Below are positions 1 through 8,922 of a DNA stretch of 64,000 bases, piece after piece. How positions within the stretch are numbered: position 1 is the stretch's first letter; each line of letters opens with the position of its first letter. The position numbers and the translations under genes are program-made. Location of the stretch: the NCBI RefSeq assembly GCF_023277115.1, contig NZ_JALQCS010000001.1, positions 1,668,001 to 1,732,000 of the forward strand, written 5' to 3'. Source of the DNA: Acidithiobacillus acidisediminis (lineage in GTDB: Bacteria > Pseudomonadota > Gammaproteobacteria > Acidithiobacillales > Acidithiobacillaceae). The notes below the pieces were generated by a model. The model saw only the letters and a program-made list of their open reading frames with translations, did not search any database and was not told the DNA's origin.

Positions 1-567
1 ACCCCACGGGCCATAGACAGTGAAGAAGCGCAGACCGGTGCAGGGAATACGGTAGAGATGGGCGTAACTATGGGCCATCAGCTCCCCTGCCCGCTTACTC
101 GCCGCGTAAAGGCTGACGGGGTGGTCTACCGGATCGTGCACACTATAGGGCAACTGGCTGTTGGCACCGTACACCGAACTGGAGGAGGCAAAGAGTAAGT
201 GCTGGACCTGCTGTTGTCGGCAGCCCTCGAGGACGTTGAGGAAACCCAGGAGATTGCTGTCGGCATAATCATGCGGGGCCTTCAAGGAATGGCGCACGCC
301 GGCCTGGGCGGCGAGGGTGACCACAGCAGTGAACGGATAGCGGGCAAAGAGTGTGCTCATGCCCTCACGATTAGCCAGGTCAAGGCGCTGAAATTGAAAC
401 CCGGGATGGCTCTCCAGCAAGGCCAGACGCGCCTGCTTCAGGGCTGAGTCATAGTAGGCATTGAGATTGTCGATGCCGTACACACTGTAGCCTTCGGCGA
501 GGAGTCGGCGACTCAAATGAAAGCCAATGAATCCTGCTGCCCCAGTTACGAGTATCCTGCCATCCAT
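1..567 (-). CDS. UDP-glucuronate 4-epimerase-like NAD-dependent epimerase (3' end outside window)
   Basis: Partial: the first 189 codons are visible and the C-terminus lies left of position 1. It is an extended short-chain dehydrogenase: a Rossmann motif GAAGFIG lies at residues 9-15 after the start MDGRILVTG, and SSSVYG and a YAASK catalytic motif follow. The stretches NAYYD near residue 40 and FFTVYGPWG at the visible end are typical of UDP-glucuronate 4-epimerases (CapI/LspL type), which supply UDP-galacturonate for surface polysaccharide. The start ATG at 567 overlaps the end of the hldD-like gene by 4 bases, so the two are probably co-transcribed. Substrate specificity is inferred from these motifs only. 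Confidence 0.8.
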   Translation of the reverse strand, partial: MDGRILVTGAAGFIGFHLSRRLLAEGYSVYGIDNLNAYYDSALKQARLALLESHPGFQFQRLDLANREGMSTLFARYPFTAVVTLAAQAGVRHSLKAPHDYADSNLLGFLNVLEGCRQQQVQHLLFASSSSVYGANSQLPYSVHDPVDHPVSLYAASKRAGELMAHSYAHLYRIPCTGLRFFTVYGPWG

Positions 568-569
568 GC

Positions 570-1556
570 TCAATCCTTATCCTGTAACCATGCGATATAG
601 CGCCTAACCCCAGTCTGCACGTCGAGAAAGGGGGCGTGATAGCCAGCGCTGCGCAGGTTGCGGATATCTGCCTCGGTGAAACTCTGGTATTTGCCGTGCA
701 AGGCCTCAGGCATAGGCACGTATTGCAGGATCCCTTGTGCCTGCAGCTCGGCGCCGCTACGGATCGGGTTGCCCGCATTTTCGTCGATGGCCTGGATGAC
801 CGCGACAGCAACCTCGTTGAAGCTCTGCGCCTTTCCTGTCCCCACATTGTAGATACCGGATCGCGGCTGTTCGAGGAAATGCAGATTCACGGCAACGATG
901 TCATCGACGTGAATGAAGTCGCGCCGCTGCTCGCCATCAGCGTAACCATCGCTGCCGGCAAAGAGGCGCACCTGGCCTTCCTGGCGATACTGCCGAGAAA
1001 AATGCAACGCCACCGAGGCCATGCGTCCTTTGTGAAATTCCCGCGGTCCATAGACATTGAAAAAGCGAAAGCCATGCACGGGTGCGCGCAGTTCTGACCA
1101 CTGCGCTCGAAGATATTGGTCAAACTGAAACTTGCTGAAGGCGTAGACATTCAGCGGCTTCTCTGCAGAGCGGTCCTCGCTGAACTGGCCAGTCATGCCA
1201 TAAACCGAGGCGCTGGAAGCATACAAAAAGGGTACCTGATGTTCCTGGCACCAATGGAACAGCGCCTTGCTGTGGGCAAAGTTGTTCTCCATCACGTAGC
1301 GGCCATCGCTGGCCATGGTGTCGGAACAGGCCCCTTGATGGAAAATAGCGTCAATTTTCCCGAAGCGCCCAGCGAGAAGTGCTGGCAGAAAACTCTCCGC
1401 CTCAAAATAATCCCGAATGTCCAGATCGGCCAAATTGCGAAACTTGTCTGGCCGCTCTAGATGATCACTGACCAGAATGTCAGATATTCCCCGTTGATTC
1501 AGTGCGTGGACGAGATTGGCGCCAATGAATCCCGCGCCGCCGGTGACTATATGCAT
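570..1556 (-). CDS. hldD: ADP-L-glycero-D-manno-heptose-6-epimerase
   Basis: 328 residues, normal for HldD/RfaD, which epimerises the heptose used for the lipopolysaccharide inner core in the cytoplasm. The N-terminus MHIVTGGAGFIGANL is the NADP-binding Rossmann motif. HQGACSDT near residues 73-80 and the YAFSK catalytic motif (Tyr138, Lys142) are characteristic of the family. The reading frame is open 22 codons further upstream, but the ATG at 1556 places the Rossmann motif at the usual distance and follows an AAGGAGGG ribosome-binding site about 10 bases upstream. It lies upstream of the partial UDP-sugar epimerase and divergent from the antiporter gene, with only 54 bases between them. Confidence 0.93.
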   Translation of the reverse strand: MHIVTGGAGFIGANLVHALNQRGISDILVSDHLERPDKFRNLADLDIRDYFEAESFLPALLAGRFGKIDAIFHQGACSDTMASDGRYVMENNFAHSKALFHWCQEHQVPFLYASSASVYGMTGQFSEDRSAEKPLNVYAFSKFQFDQYLRAQWSELRAPVHGFRFFNVYGPREFHKGRMASVALHFSRQYRQEGQVRLFAGSDGYADGEQRRDFIHVDDIVAVNLHFLEQPRSGIYNVGTGKAQSFNEVAVAVIQAIDENAGNPIRSGAELQAQGILQYVPMPEALHGKYQSFTEADIRNLRSAGYHAPFLDVQTGVRRYIAWLQDKD

Positions 1557-1610
1557 ATCTGTAGGGCCCTCCTTTGCGCTATCATAGCAAAAACCCCCTG
1601 GTGAGGAGCT

Positions 1611-3608
1611 ATGCCCGATCAATCCTTATTGACCGTCGTCGTTTTGCTGGCTGCTGCAGTGCTCCTGGTTGCTACCGCCCGCAAGATACGCTTGCCGCCA
1701 ATCATTTCCTATCTGCTGGTAGGAATGCTGCTGGGTCCGCATGCGTTGGCTTTGGTGCCCGATGAAGAGCGGATGCGCCACCTGGCAGAATTCGGCGTGG
1801 TATTCCTCATGTTCAGTATCGGCCTGGAATTCAGCCTGGCGCAATTCGTTCGCATGCGCCGCTTGGTCTTTGGCCTGGGTGGGGTACAGGTCGTTCTGAC
1901 CGCCCTCGTCTTCCTGGGGGTCGCACTCTCCTTTTCCTTGTCTTGGCAAACCGGTGCTGCCTTGGGTGGCATCCTGGCCATGTCCTCCACGGCGATGGTG
2001 GTCCGTGCCCTTGCCGAGCGTCTTGAAACCCAGAGCCGGCACGGGCGGATTGCCATCAGTATCCTGCTTTTTCAGGATTTGGCGGTTATTCCCCTGCTCA
2101 TCCTCATCCCGGCCTTGGCCGGTTCGACAGAAACCCTCCCCCACGATCTGGCCATAGCGGGTGGCAAGGCGGTTTTAGCGCTGCTGTTGTTGGTGTTGAT
2201 TGGCAGACCATTGATCAGCCCCTGGTTTGAATGGGTGGCGGCGCGCAAGTCGAATGAGTTGTTCATGCTCAACCTCCTCTTGGTTACCTTGGGCCTGGCC
2301 TGGATTACCGAAGCTGCTGGACTCTCCCTGGCCCTCGGCGCCTTCATTGCCGGCATGCTCCTGGCGGAAACCGCGTACCGCTATCAGGTGGAGGCAGATA
2401 TTGCCTCCTTCCGCGACATTCTGTTGGGGCTCTTTTTTGTCACCATCGGCATGATGGTCAATGTGCCGGTCCTCCTGACCTACCTGCCTTGGGTCCTGTT
2501 GGTGCTGGCATTGATCTTTCTGCTCAAGGGGGGCTTGGTCTGGGCCATTTGCCGTCTCACCGGCTTCGAAAATGGCGTATCGGTTCGCAGTGCCGTGGTC
2601 CTGGCGCAAGCCGGAGAATTTGGCTTTGTGCTGATTTCTCTCGCGAGTCAGAAAAATCTTTTACCTGCAGACGTGTTGCAGCCAGTGCTCGGTGCCATGC
2701 TGCTTTCCATGCTGCTGGCACCGGTATTGGTGCAGTACAACGGACAAATTGCCCGCCTTCTCGCGCCGGCCTATCGCAACCGCCGCCAGCAGGTTCTGGA
2801 AGAGGTACGGCAGCAAGATATGCGGGAGCATGTCATCATCTGTGGCTATGGACGCGTGGGTCAGAGCATTGCCCGGGTGTTGGAGGATGAAGGCGTTCCC
2901 TATCTCGCCCTGGACCTCGACCCAACGCGTGTCCGTCAGGCACAGGCCGCTGGAGAGTCGATTTTCTATGGTGACGCCAGTCGCCGCGATATGCTGCAGG
3001 CCGCCGGGATTTTTCATGCGCGTGCTCTGGTTATTACCTATGGAAATGCGCAGGAATCAGCGCGGGTCTTGGCAGTGGCCAAAGAGTTGCGACCGCAGAT
3101 TCCGAGTGTAGTGCGCGCTCATGACGACAGTCAGATGGAAGCTCTGGAGGCTGCTGGTGCGGATGAGGTCATCCCTGAGGTGACCGAGGGGGCGCTGATG
3201 TTGGCCTCCCAGACCCTGCTGCAGATCGGCTTTCCGTTGAGCACGGTGCTTCGCCGGGTACGGCGTTTTCGGCAAGAGCGCTACAGTCTGTTCCGGGGAA
3301 ATTTTTGGGGCGGATCAGAGCCTGGTGAGGAGCAATCCTCCCCCCGTCTTTTTTCGATTTCCCTGGGTGAAACGGCGTATGCCGTCGGACGTCGATTGGG
3401 AGACTTGCCGTTGGAGAAGCTTGGCGTGCGGATTGCTGCGGTGCGCCGTTTCGGCATTCGTGGGCGGGACCCCTCCCCAGACACGTTGCTGCGCCAGAGG
3501 GATGTATTGGTGCTTTTTGGGTCGCCGGAATCCTTGACGGAGGCGGAGCGCTACGTGCTCCATGGTGATCAAGAGGAGAAACCCGCGGCCACGGTCGAGC
3601 CAGTCTAA
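1611..3608 (+). CDS. KefB/KefC-type monovalent cation:proton antiporter with RCK domain
   Basis: 665 residues. Residues 1 to about 385 are a CPA2-family membrane domain of roughly 12 hydrophobic segments; FLMFSIGLEFSL and ALGAFIAGMLLAE are typical family motifs. A TrkA-N (RCK) nucleotide-binding domain starts at about residue 405 with the Rossmann motif IICGYGRVGQ, and a TrkA-C domain lies at about 575-655. The family exchanges K+ or Na+ for protons across the inner membrane, often gated by NAD(H) or glutathione adducts. That fits pH homeostasis in an acidophile, but ion choice and gating cannot be read here. A GAGGAG ribosome-binding site lies 5 bases before the ATG. Confidence 0.88.
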   Translation: MPDQSLLTVVVLLAAAVLLVATARKIRLPPIISYLLVGMLLGPHALALVPDEERMRHLAEFGVVFLMFSIGLEFSLAQFVRMRRLVFGLGGVQVVLTALVFLGVALSFSLSWQTGAALGGILAMSSTAMVVRALAERLETQSRHGRIAISILLFQDLAVIPLLILIPALAGSTETLPHDLAIAGGKAVLALLLLVLIGRPLISPWFEWVAARKSNELFMLNLLLVTLGLAWITEAAGLSLALGAFIAGMLLAETAYRYQVEADIASFRDILLGLFFVTIGMMVNVPVLLTYLPWVLLVLALIFLLKGGLVWAICRLTGFENGVSVRSAVVLAQAGEFGFVLISLASQKNLLPADVLQPVLGAMLLSMLLAPVLVQYNGQIARLLAPAYRNRRQQVLEEVRQQDMREHVIICGYGRVGQSIARVLEDEGVPYLALDLDPTRVRQAQAAGESIFYGDASRRDMLQAAGIFHARALVITYGNAQESARVLAVAKELRPQIPSVVRAHDDSQMEALEAAGADEVIPEVTEGALMLASQTLLQIGFPLSTVLRRVRRFRQERYSLFRGNFWGGSEPGEEQSSPRLFSISLGETAYAVGRRLGDLPLEKLGVRIAAVRRFGIRGRDPSPDTLLRQRDVLVLFGSPESLTEAERYVLHGDQEEKPAATVEPV

Positions 3609-3635
3609 GAATTTTATGCGTAAGGAGAGATTGTT

Positions 3636-4487
3636 ATGCGTTGGAGTTTGATGGAAATCGCCAAAAGGCCGGAAATTGTAGTCTGGCGCGATGAGAACGC
3701 TTATCTTCTGAGCGATCTGGGCAAGGATTTTAGCCCTGCCGAGGTATTGCATCCCAGCGCCCGGCTGTTGGACTGCTGGCAACAGGATTGCTGCTGGTCG
3801 AATCCGGTGGATCTGCGCGAAGGACGCTATCTGCCACCGATATTGGGGCAAAAAATTCTTTGTGCTGGCCTGAATTACCGCGATCATATCGAGGAAACCA
3901 AGAGTAAGGCGCCGGCATTCCCCAACCTCTTCATACGCTACCCGGATTCTCTGGTGGGCCACGAGCAAGCCATCGAAATTCCGTCGCTATCTTCTCAGTT
4001 GGACTACGAAGTCGAACTGGCAGTTGTCCTGGGTCGGCCACTATCTGGCGCTCTCAGTCGGGAAGAGGCCTTGGCGGCAGTCGCCGGTTATAGCATTTTC
4101 AATGATGGTAGTGTTCGCGACCTTCAGTTTCGCAGCAGTCAGTGGACCTTGGGTAAGAATGTGGCTCATACGGGGGCAATGGGCCCCTGGGTGGTCAGTG
4201 CTGACGAATTACCGGAGGCAGGCAGAGGCTTGACGCTGCAGACCTGGATTGAGAAGGAATGTCTTCAGGATGGCAATACGGCAGATCTGATCTTCGACGT
4301 AGCCGACCTACTGATCGCCATCGCTGCCGCCATTCCTCTCGGTGCTGGCGATGTGTTAGCCACCGGTACCCCAGCCGGAGTGGGATTCAGCCGGCAGCCT
4401 CCACGATTTCTGCAGGCAGGAGAAATCTGCGAGCTGCGCATTGACGGGATCGGTGCTTTGCGGAATCCCATCCGGCAGGCAGGATAA
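3636..4487 (+). CDS. Fumarylacetoacetate hydrolase-family protein
   Basis: 283 residues. The C-terminal two-thirds is a FAH catalytic fold. LCAGLNYRDH opens it near residue 75, the metal-binding acids lie in DYEVELAVVLG (Glu125, Glu127) and GYSIFNDGSVRDLQ (Asp157), and GPWVVSADEL follows. Family members cleave C-C bonds or decarboxylate/hydrate 2-keto acids such as oxaloacetate and acylpyruvates using Mg2+. The exact substrate is unknown. Residues 1-70 resemble the short N-terminal domain of bacterial FAH proteins. TAAGGAGAG gives a good ribosome-binding site. The gene is 27 bases after the antiporter and may share its transcript, and it converges on speA with 9 bases between them. Confidence 0.85.
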   Translation: MRWSLMEIAKRPEIVVWRDENAYLLSDLGKDFSPAEVLHPSARLLDCWQQDCCWSNPVDLREGRYLPPILGQKILCAGLNYRDHIEETKSKAPAFPNLFIRYPDSLVGHEQAIEIPSLSSQLDYEVELAVVLGRPLSGALSREEALAAVAGYSIFNDGSVRDLQFRSSQWTLGKNVAHTGAMGPWVVSADELPEAGRGLTLQTWIEKECLQDGNTADLIFDVADLLIAIAAAIPLGAGDVLATGTPAGVGFSRQPPRFLQAGEICELRIDGIGALRNPIRQAG

Positions 4488-4496
4488 GCTCTCTTT

Positions 4497-6386
4497 TTAC
4501 TCCAGGTAGGTATAGCCCTGCAAGCCGTCGCGGAAATCACGCAGAAAGGTTTCCCGTTCCGAGGCCGGGATCTGGCTACTGTGTGCAAGCTTTCTCTCGA
4601 ATTGGCGCAACAATTCATCTGCCGAAAATTGCACATACTGCAATACCTCGGCCACGGTATCTCCCGGTACGGCACCTTCCAGGCGGACGGCGCCGTTGGG
4701 CTCACAAAGCACATTGACGGCATCGGTATCGCCAAAGAGATTATGCATGTCACCGAGTATTTCCTGGTAGGCGCCAACCAGAAATACGGCAAGGTAATAC
4801 GGCTCTTCGGGCCGCAAGGAATGTACTGGCAGGGTGGGACTCAGACCGTCCGCGGTGACGTAGGCATCGATGCGGCCATCGGAGTCGCAGGTAATGTCCT
4901 CCAGTCGGGCACGACGATCCGGACGCTCTGTCAGCCGTTGTATGGGCATGATGGGAAAGACCTGGTCGATGGCCCAAACATCCGGTAAGGATTGGAACAG
5001 CGAAAAATTGGCAAAATATTTGTCCAGGAGTTTTTCTTCCAATTCGTCGAGGATCTCCCGGTGGGCGCGCTTGGCCGGATCCAGCAGGGCGCGACAGCGC
5101 CACATCAAGTGCGCGTACAGTCGCTCCGCCTGTGCCCTGCCCGCCAAATCGAGCAGACCCAGTTTGAATTCCTGTTGCTCCTCGCCCAGTCGAAAAACGG
5201 CCTCTTGGTAGACTTCCAGGGCTGTGCGCGCGTCGGGACTGTGTTGGACGCGTGCGAGCAGTCTGACCCACGGATTACTGTGATCCTTGGGAAGATCATT
5301 TTCCGCCAGGGACTCCCCGGCTGCTGCTTCGACATCGATGACATCAAATAAGAGCACGGCATGATGCGCTGTCAGGGCACGTCCTGATTCTGAGATGATC
5401 TGAGGCTCGGGTAGTGCCTCCTGGCGACAGATCTCGGCCAGACCGCCCACCACGGCCTGGGCGTAGTCCTCGAGGCGATAATTGGTGGAGCAGTAGGCCC
5501 GGGAGTGCGTTCCTTCATAATCGACGCCCAAACCCCCGCCGACGTCAACCACACGCAAATCCGCCCCGAGGCGACGCAATTCTGCATAGAGCCGCGCGCA
5601 CTCGCGCATACCGCCATGGATGTATTGAATGTTGGGGATTTGCGAGCCCAGGTGAAAATGCAGCAACTGCAGGCAATCCAACGCATCTGCGGCAGCAAGA
5701 TCGGCGACAAGGCGCAGAATTTCTGTAGACGAGAGACCAAATTTCGATTTTTCGCCGCCGGTGTTCTGCCATTTTCCGGCACCGGCAGAGGCCAGGCGGG
5801 CCCGCACACCAATACGCGGCTGCACTTGCATCTCGCGGCTGATCTGCAGGATGCGCGGTAATTCAGCACTCTTTTCGACGACGAGATAGACCTTCAGGCC
5901 CAATCGTTCGCCCATCAAGGCCAGACGGATATACTCTGCATCCTTGTAGCCATTGCAGATCACGGTGCCGCCGACCGGCATCAGGGCCAGGACCGTCAGG
6001 AGTTCGGGTTTACTGCCTGCCTCGAGGCCCAGACATCCCGCACCGGCATGGAGAATCTCCTCGACGACGCGGCGTTGCTGATTGACCTTGATCGGATAGA
6101 CCGGCGTGTAGCCGGCGCCATAGTTCTCACGCTGCATGGCCTGCGCAAAGGCCTGTTGCAGTGCCTGTAAACGCTGCTGAAGGATTTGCGGGAAACGCAA
6201 TAGACAGGGCAAACCCAGGCTTTGGCCGCGTAGCCGCGCGATAATGTCGGCGAGTCCAGCACGCGCCGGATCTGAGGCACCATTGGGCCGTACCCAGAGC
6301 TGGCCGTCATTGCCGACCTCGAAAAATCCCTCGCCCCAATGGGCAAGATTATAGAGATTACTCGTATCTTCCGGCGCCCAATCCAT
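4497..6386 (-). CDS. speA: Biosynthetic arginine decarboxylase (PLP-dependent)
   Basis: About 629 residues. SpeA decarboxylates arginine to agmatine for putrescine and spermidine synthesis and consumes a proton. It is a fold-III (alanine racemase-like) PLP enzyme: YPIKVNQQR holds the PLP lysine (about Lys100), HFHLGSQIPN and VDVGGGLGVDYEG are conserved barrel motifs, and the C-terminus matches the family. The frame extends to a TTG at 6440, but the ATG at 6386 has an AGGGGAG ribosome-binding site 6 bases upstream and gives the usual start (MDWAPEDTSNLYN). It follows the phoH-like gene by a short gap, so co-transcription is likely. A role in acid tolerance is inference. Confidence 0.93.
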   Translation of the reverse strand: MDWAPEDTSNLYNLAHWGEGFFEVGNDGQLWVRPNGASDPARAGLADIIARLRGQSLGLPCLLRFPQILQQRLQALQQAFAQAMQRENYGAGYTPVYPIKVNQQRRVVEEILHAGAGCLGLEAGSKPELLTVLALMPVGGTVICNGYKDAEYIRLALMGERLGLKVYLVVEKSAELPRILQISREMQVQPRIGVRARLASAGAGKWQNTGGEKSKFGLSSTEILRLVADLAAADALDCLQLLHFHLGSQIPNIQYIHGGMRECARLYAELRRLGADLRVVDVGGGLGVDYEGTHSRAYCSTNYRLEDYAQAVVGGLAEICRQEALPEPQIISESGRALTAHHAVLLFDVIDVEAAAGESLAENDLPKDHSNPWVRLLARVQHSPDARTALEVYQEAVFRLGEEQQEFKLGLLDLAGRAQAERLYAHLMWRCRALLDPAKRAHREILDELEEKLLDKYFANFSLFQSLPDVWAIDQVFPIMPIQRLTERPDRRARLEDITCDSDGRIDAYVTADGLSPTLPVHSLRPEEPYYLAVFLVGAYQEILGDMHNLFGDTDAVNVLCEPNGAVRLEGAVPGDTVAEVLQYVQFSADELLRQFERKLAHSSQIPASERETFLRDFRDGLQGYTYLE

Positions 6387-6446
6387 CGCACTCCCCTTTT
6401 CGGCAGGCCACAGTCTAGGGCCTGCAGGAATAGCGCTCAAGATCAG

Positions 6447-7844
6447 CTACAGCGCTTCGTTGGCGTAGTCTGCCAGGCGCGAGCGCTCGCCACGACGGAG
6501 GGTGATGTGGCCACTGTGCTCCCAGTTCTTGAAACGATCCACCACATAGGTCAGGCCTGAGGTGGTCTCGGTGAGATAGGGGGTATCGATCTGCGCGATA
6601 TTGCCGAGGCAGACGACCTTGGTGCCAGGCCCGGCGCGGGTGATGAGGGTCTTCATCTCCTTCGAGGTGAGGTTCTGTGCCTCATCGACGATGACAAATT
6701 TTTCCAGGAAGGTACGCCCGCGCATGAAGCTCATGGACTTGATCCGCAAGCGCTTGCCGATCAGATCCTGGGTAGCGCTACGGCCCCAAGCCCCTGCCCC
6801 CTCGGGACCACGGGAGAGGATTTCCAGATTGTCCTCGATGGCGCCCATCCAGGGCTGCATTTTTTCTTCTTCTGTGCCGGGCAAAAAGCCAATCTCGTCG
6901 CCAACGGGCACTGTTGCTCGGGTAATGATAGCCTCGCTATAGCGTTTTTCCTCGAAAATCTGCTGTAACGCTGCTGCCAGGGTGAGCAGGGTCTTCCCAG
7001 TGCCCGCTGGCCCGAGGATGCTGACAAAATCAATCTCCGGATCGAGAAGCAAGGCCAGGGCATAATTTTGTTCGCGATTGCGCGCGCGAATACCCCATAC
7101 CGCATTCCGTTCTGTGCGGTAATCATTGATCCGCTCGATGATGGCGTGATCCGGCGCGACCGTGCGGATGATCGCAGAAAAATCTTCGCGCTGATCTCCT
7201 TGCGGGCTGAGCTGAATGAATTGGTTGGGATGCCAGTACTCCACCGCCGGGCCGCGCAGGCGATAGAAACTACGTCCGTTTTCCTGCCACGCGTCGAGAT
7301 CGCGACTGTGATGGTCCCAGAAATCGGGCGCCAGGTTGTCTACGCCGGTATAGAGCAGATCGGCATCTTCCAGGGCGCGATCGTTCTGGTAGTCTTCAAC
7401 ATGGATTCCCAGGGTGCGACCCTTGATCCGCAGGTTGATGTCCTTGCTGACCAGAATCACTTCGCGGTCGGGGCGTAAATTCTGCAAGGCCAGGGTAACG
7501 GCGAGAATCTCGTGGTCGGCCTTGCCGCCGGCCAGATCTTCTGGGAGTTTCTGCTGGTAGGCGGCGGTTTGAAAGAAAAGGCGACCCTGGGCATACGGTA
7601 ACGGCAGGCCTGCCTCGAGATCACTATCGTTAGCGAGCATTTCGTCCAGGTGCCGACTGACCTGGCGCACATTGCGCGCCTGCTCGCTCAGCCCCTTTTT
7701 ATGCTGATCGAGCTCCTCCAGGACAATCATCGGCAGGAGGATGTCGTGTTCCTGGAACCGGAACAGCGACGCCGGATCGTGCATCAGGACATTGGTGTCG
7801 AGAACGTAGAGGCGCTGCTGTCGCGCAACCGATTCCGCTGTCAT
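6447..7844 (-). CDS. PIN-domain/PhoH-family ATPase (YlaK-like)
   Basis: 465 residues in two domains. Residues 10-150 are a PIN ribonuclease-like domain (LYVLDTNVLMHD with Asp16, and VLEELDQHKKG). Residues about 255-465 are a PhoH ATPase with Walker A GPAGTGKT (278-285) and Walker B VIVDEAQN near 390. PIN-PhoH fusions have been linked to RNA unwinding and cleavage in other bacteria, and the role here is inferred from that. The start ATG at 7844 overlaps the stop of the upstream peroxiredoxin gene by 4 bases (ATGA), so the two are translationally coupled, with speA following downstream. Confidence 0.9.
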   Translation of the reverse strand: MTAESVARQQRLYVLDTNVLMHDPASLFRFQEHDILLPMIVLEELDQHKKGLSEQARNVRQVSRHLDEMLANDSDLEAGLPLPYAQGRLFFQTAAYQQKLPEDLAGGKADHEILAVTLALQNLRPDREVILVSKDINLRIKGRTLGIHVEDYQNDRALEDADLLYTGVDNLAPDFWDHHSRDLDAWQENGRSFYRLRGPAVEYWHPNQFIQLSPQGDQREDFSAIIRTVAPDHAIIERINDYRTERNAVWGIRARNREQNYALALLLDPEIDFVSILGPAGTGKTLLTLAAALQQIFEEKRYSEAIITRATVPVGDEIGFLPGTEEEKMQPWMGAIEDNLEILSRGPEGAGAWGRSATQDLIGKRLRIKSMSFMRGRTFLEKFVIVDEAQNLTSKEMKTLITRAGPGTKVVCLGNIAQIDTPYLTETTSGLTYVVDRFKNWEHSGHITLRRGERSRLADYANEAL

Positions 7845-8317
7845 TCGGCGAGCTTTTGGACGATGCCCAGAATTTTTTCTGCGTGTCCTGCAGCCTTCAC
7901 CTTGCGTTCGATATAGGCAAGTCGACCATTGCGATCGATCACGAAGGTGCTGCGCTCGATGCCCAGGTACACCTTGCCATAATTCTTCTTTTCCTGGATC
8001 ACATCGTATGCGCGACAGAGCGCTTCATCGGGATCGGAGAGCAAGGAGAAGGGAAATTCGTACTTGCAGGCAAATTTCAGATGACTGGCAACACTATCCC
8101 GGGAAACTCCAAGGATTTCGGCGCCCGCGGCCTGAAATTGGGGATAAAGCCCGGTAAATTCCTGTCCTTCGGTGGTACAGCCCGGTGTATCGTCCTTGGG
8201 ATAGAAGTAGAGCACCACGATCTTGCCACGCAGGTTTTTGGAGTCTATGGATTCATCACGCTGATTTTTTGCGTTGAACTCTGGGGCTACTTGACCGAGT
8301 TCCAATGGTTCTGCCAT
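7841..8317 (-). CDS. bcp: Bcp/PrxQ-type thiol peroxidase
   Basis: 158 residues, single thioredoxin-fold peroxiredoxin domain. The peroxidatic cysteine is Cys47 in YPKDDTPGCTTEG. Typical 2-Cys Bcp/PrxQ proteins carry a resolving cysteine five residues later, but Gly51-Gln52 occupies that place here. The remaining cysteines are Cys84 (KFACKYEF) and Cys101 (ALCRAYD), so it is either an atypical 2-Cys enzyme using one of these or a 1-Cys enzyme. It reduces peroxides in the cytoplasm. The gene is divergent from a Fur-family regulator about 100 bases away, which suggests oxidative-stress or metal control, but no operator was identified. Confidence 0.9.
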   Translation of the reverse strand: MAEPLELGQVAPEFNAKNQRDESIDSKNLRGKIVVLYFYPKDDTPGCTTEGQEFTGLYPQFQAAGAEILGVSRDSVASHLKFACKYEFPFSLLSDPDEALCRAYDVIQEKKNYGKVYLGIERSTFVIDRNGRLAYIERKVKAAGHAEKILGIVQKLAE

Positions 8318-8417
8318 TTCTTTGTTCCCCTCAATTGCGTTTTGATGAATCTAACGCGAGCCTCGCGTAGCTGTCCAGTTGCTTTGCTGCAACCCCGCAG
8401 CGCGGTACCATGGGCAC

Positions 8418-8897
8418 ATGGCACGGGCATTAGACATAACGGCACAAACGACAGAAGCGGAGAACAGAGTCCGGGCGGCGGGGCAGCGGCCAACCCGTGC
8501 TCGCCTGCAAATTCTGCAAGCCCTGCTCGATTTGGCGCAGCCGGTCAGTCATACCGAGATTCAGGAGCATATTCAGAGCCGTTGGGCAGAGAATATCGAT
8601 CGGGTCACCCTCTATCGCGGCTTGGAATGGCTGGTGCAGCATCAGCTCAGCCACCGCATCACCGCCGACGACAGAGTCTGGCGCTTCAGTGCCATCAATC
8701 CCGAGCATCCGTCTCATCCGCACTTTCATTGCGTGCGCTGTGGTCAGGTCCTCTGTCTTCCGGAGAGCCAGCTCCCAGCACCACAGCTTCCTGCGGACTA
8801 TCGGGTAAAAGAAGTCGAGGTCGTGGTCAACGGTATTTGTCCCCATTGCCAGCGTTCGGCCCCGGAATGGCCGGGGCATCATCCATCGGGCGATTGA
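8418..8897 (+). CDS. Fur-family metalloregulator (Fur/Zur/PerR type)
   Basis: 159 residues. An N-terminal winged helix (RPTRARLQILQALL, then DRVTLYRGLEWLV as the recognition region) precedes a C-terminal dimerisation domain with histidines (PHFHCVRCGQ) and two CxxC pairs (Cys95/98 and Cys131/134) that would form the structural zinc site. It is a cytoplasmic DNA-binding repressor; whether it senses Fe, Zn or peroxide cannot be decided by eye. I take the ATG at 8418 as start. An in-frame TTG at 8379 would add an unlikely 13-residue Cys-rich extension. It is divergent from the peroxiredoxin gene, a plausible target. Confidence 0.85.
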   Translation: MARALDITAQTTEAENRVRAAGQRPTRARLQILQALLDLAQPVSHTEIQEHIQSRWAENIDRVTLYRGLEWLVQHQLSHRITADDRVWRFSAINPEHPSHPHFHCVRCGQVLCLPESQLPAPQLPADYRVKEVEVVVNGICPHCQRSAPEWPGHHPSGD

Positions 8898-8922
8898 GAA
8901 GATCCATACCGGACAAGTGGCC

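Noticed and set aside
1557-1610. Divergent promoters between hldD and the antiporter gene
   Set aside because: A TATCAT-like hexamer is present near 1580, but no convincing -35 could be placed for either direction.
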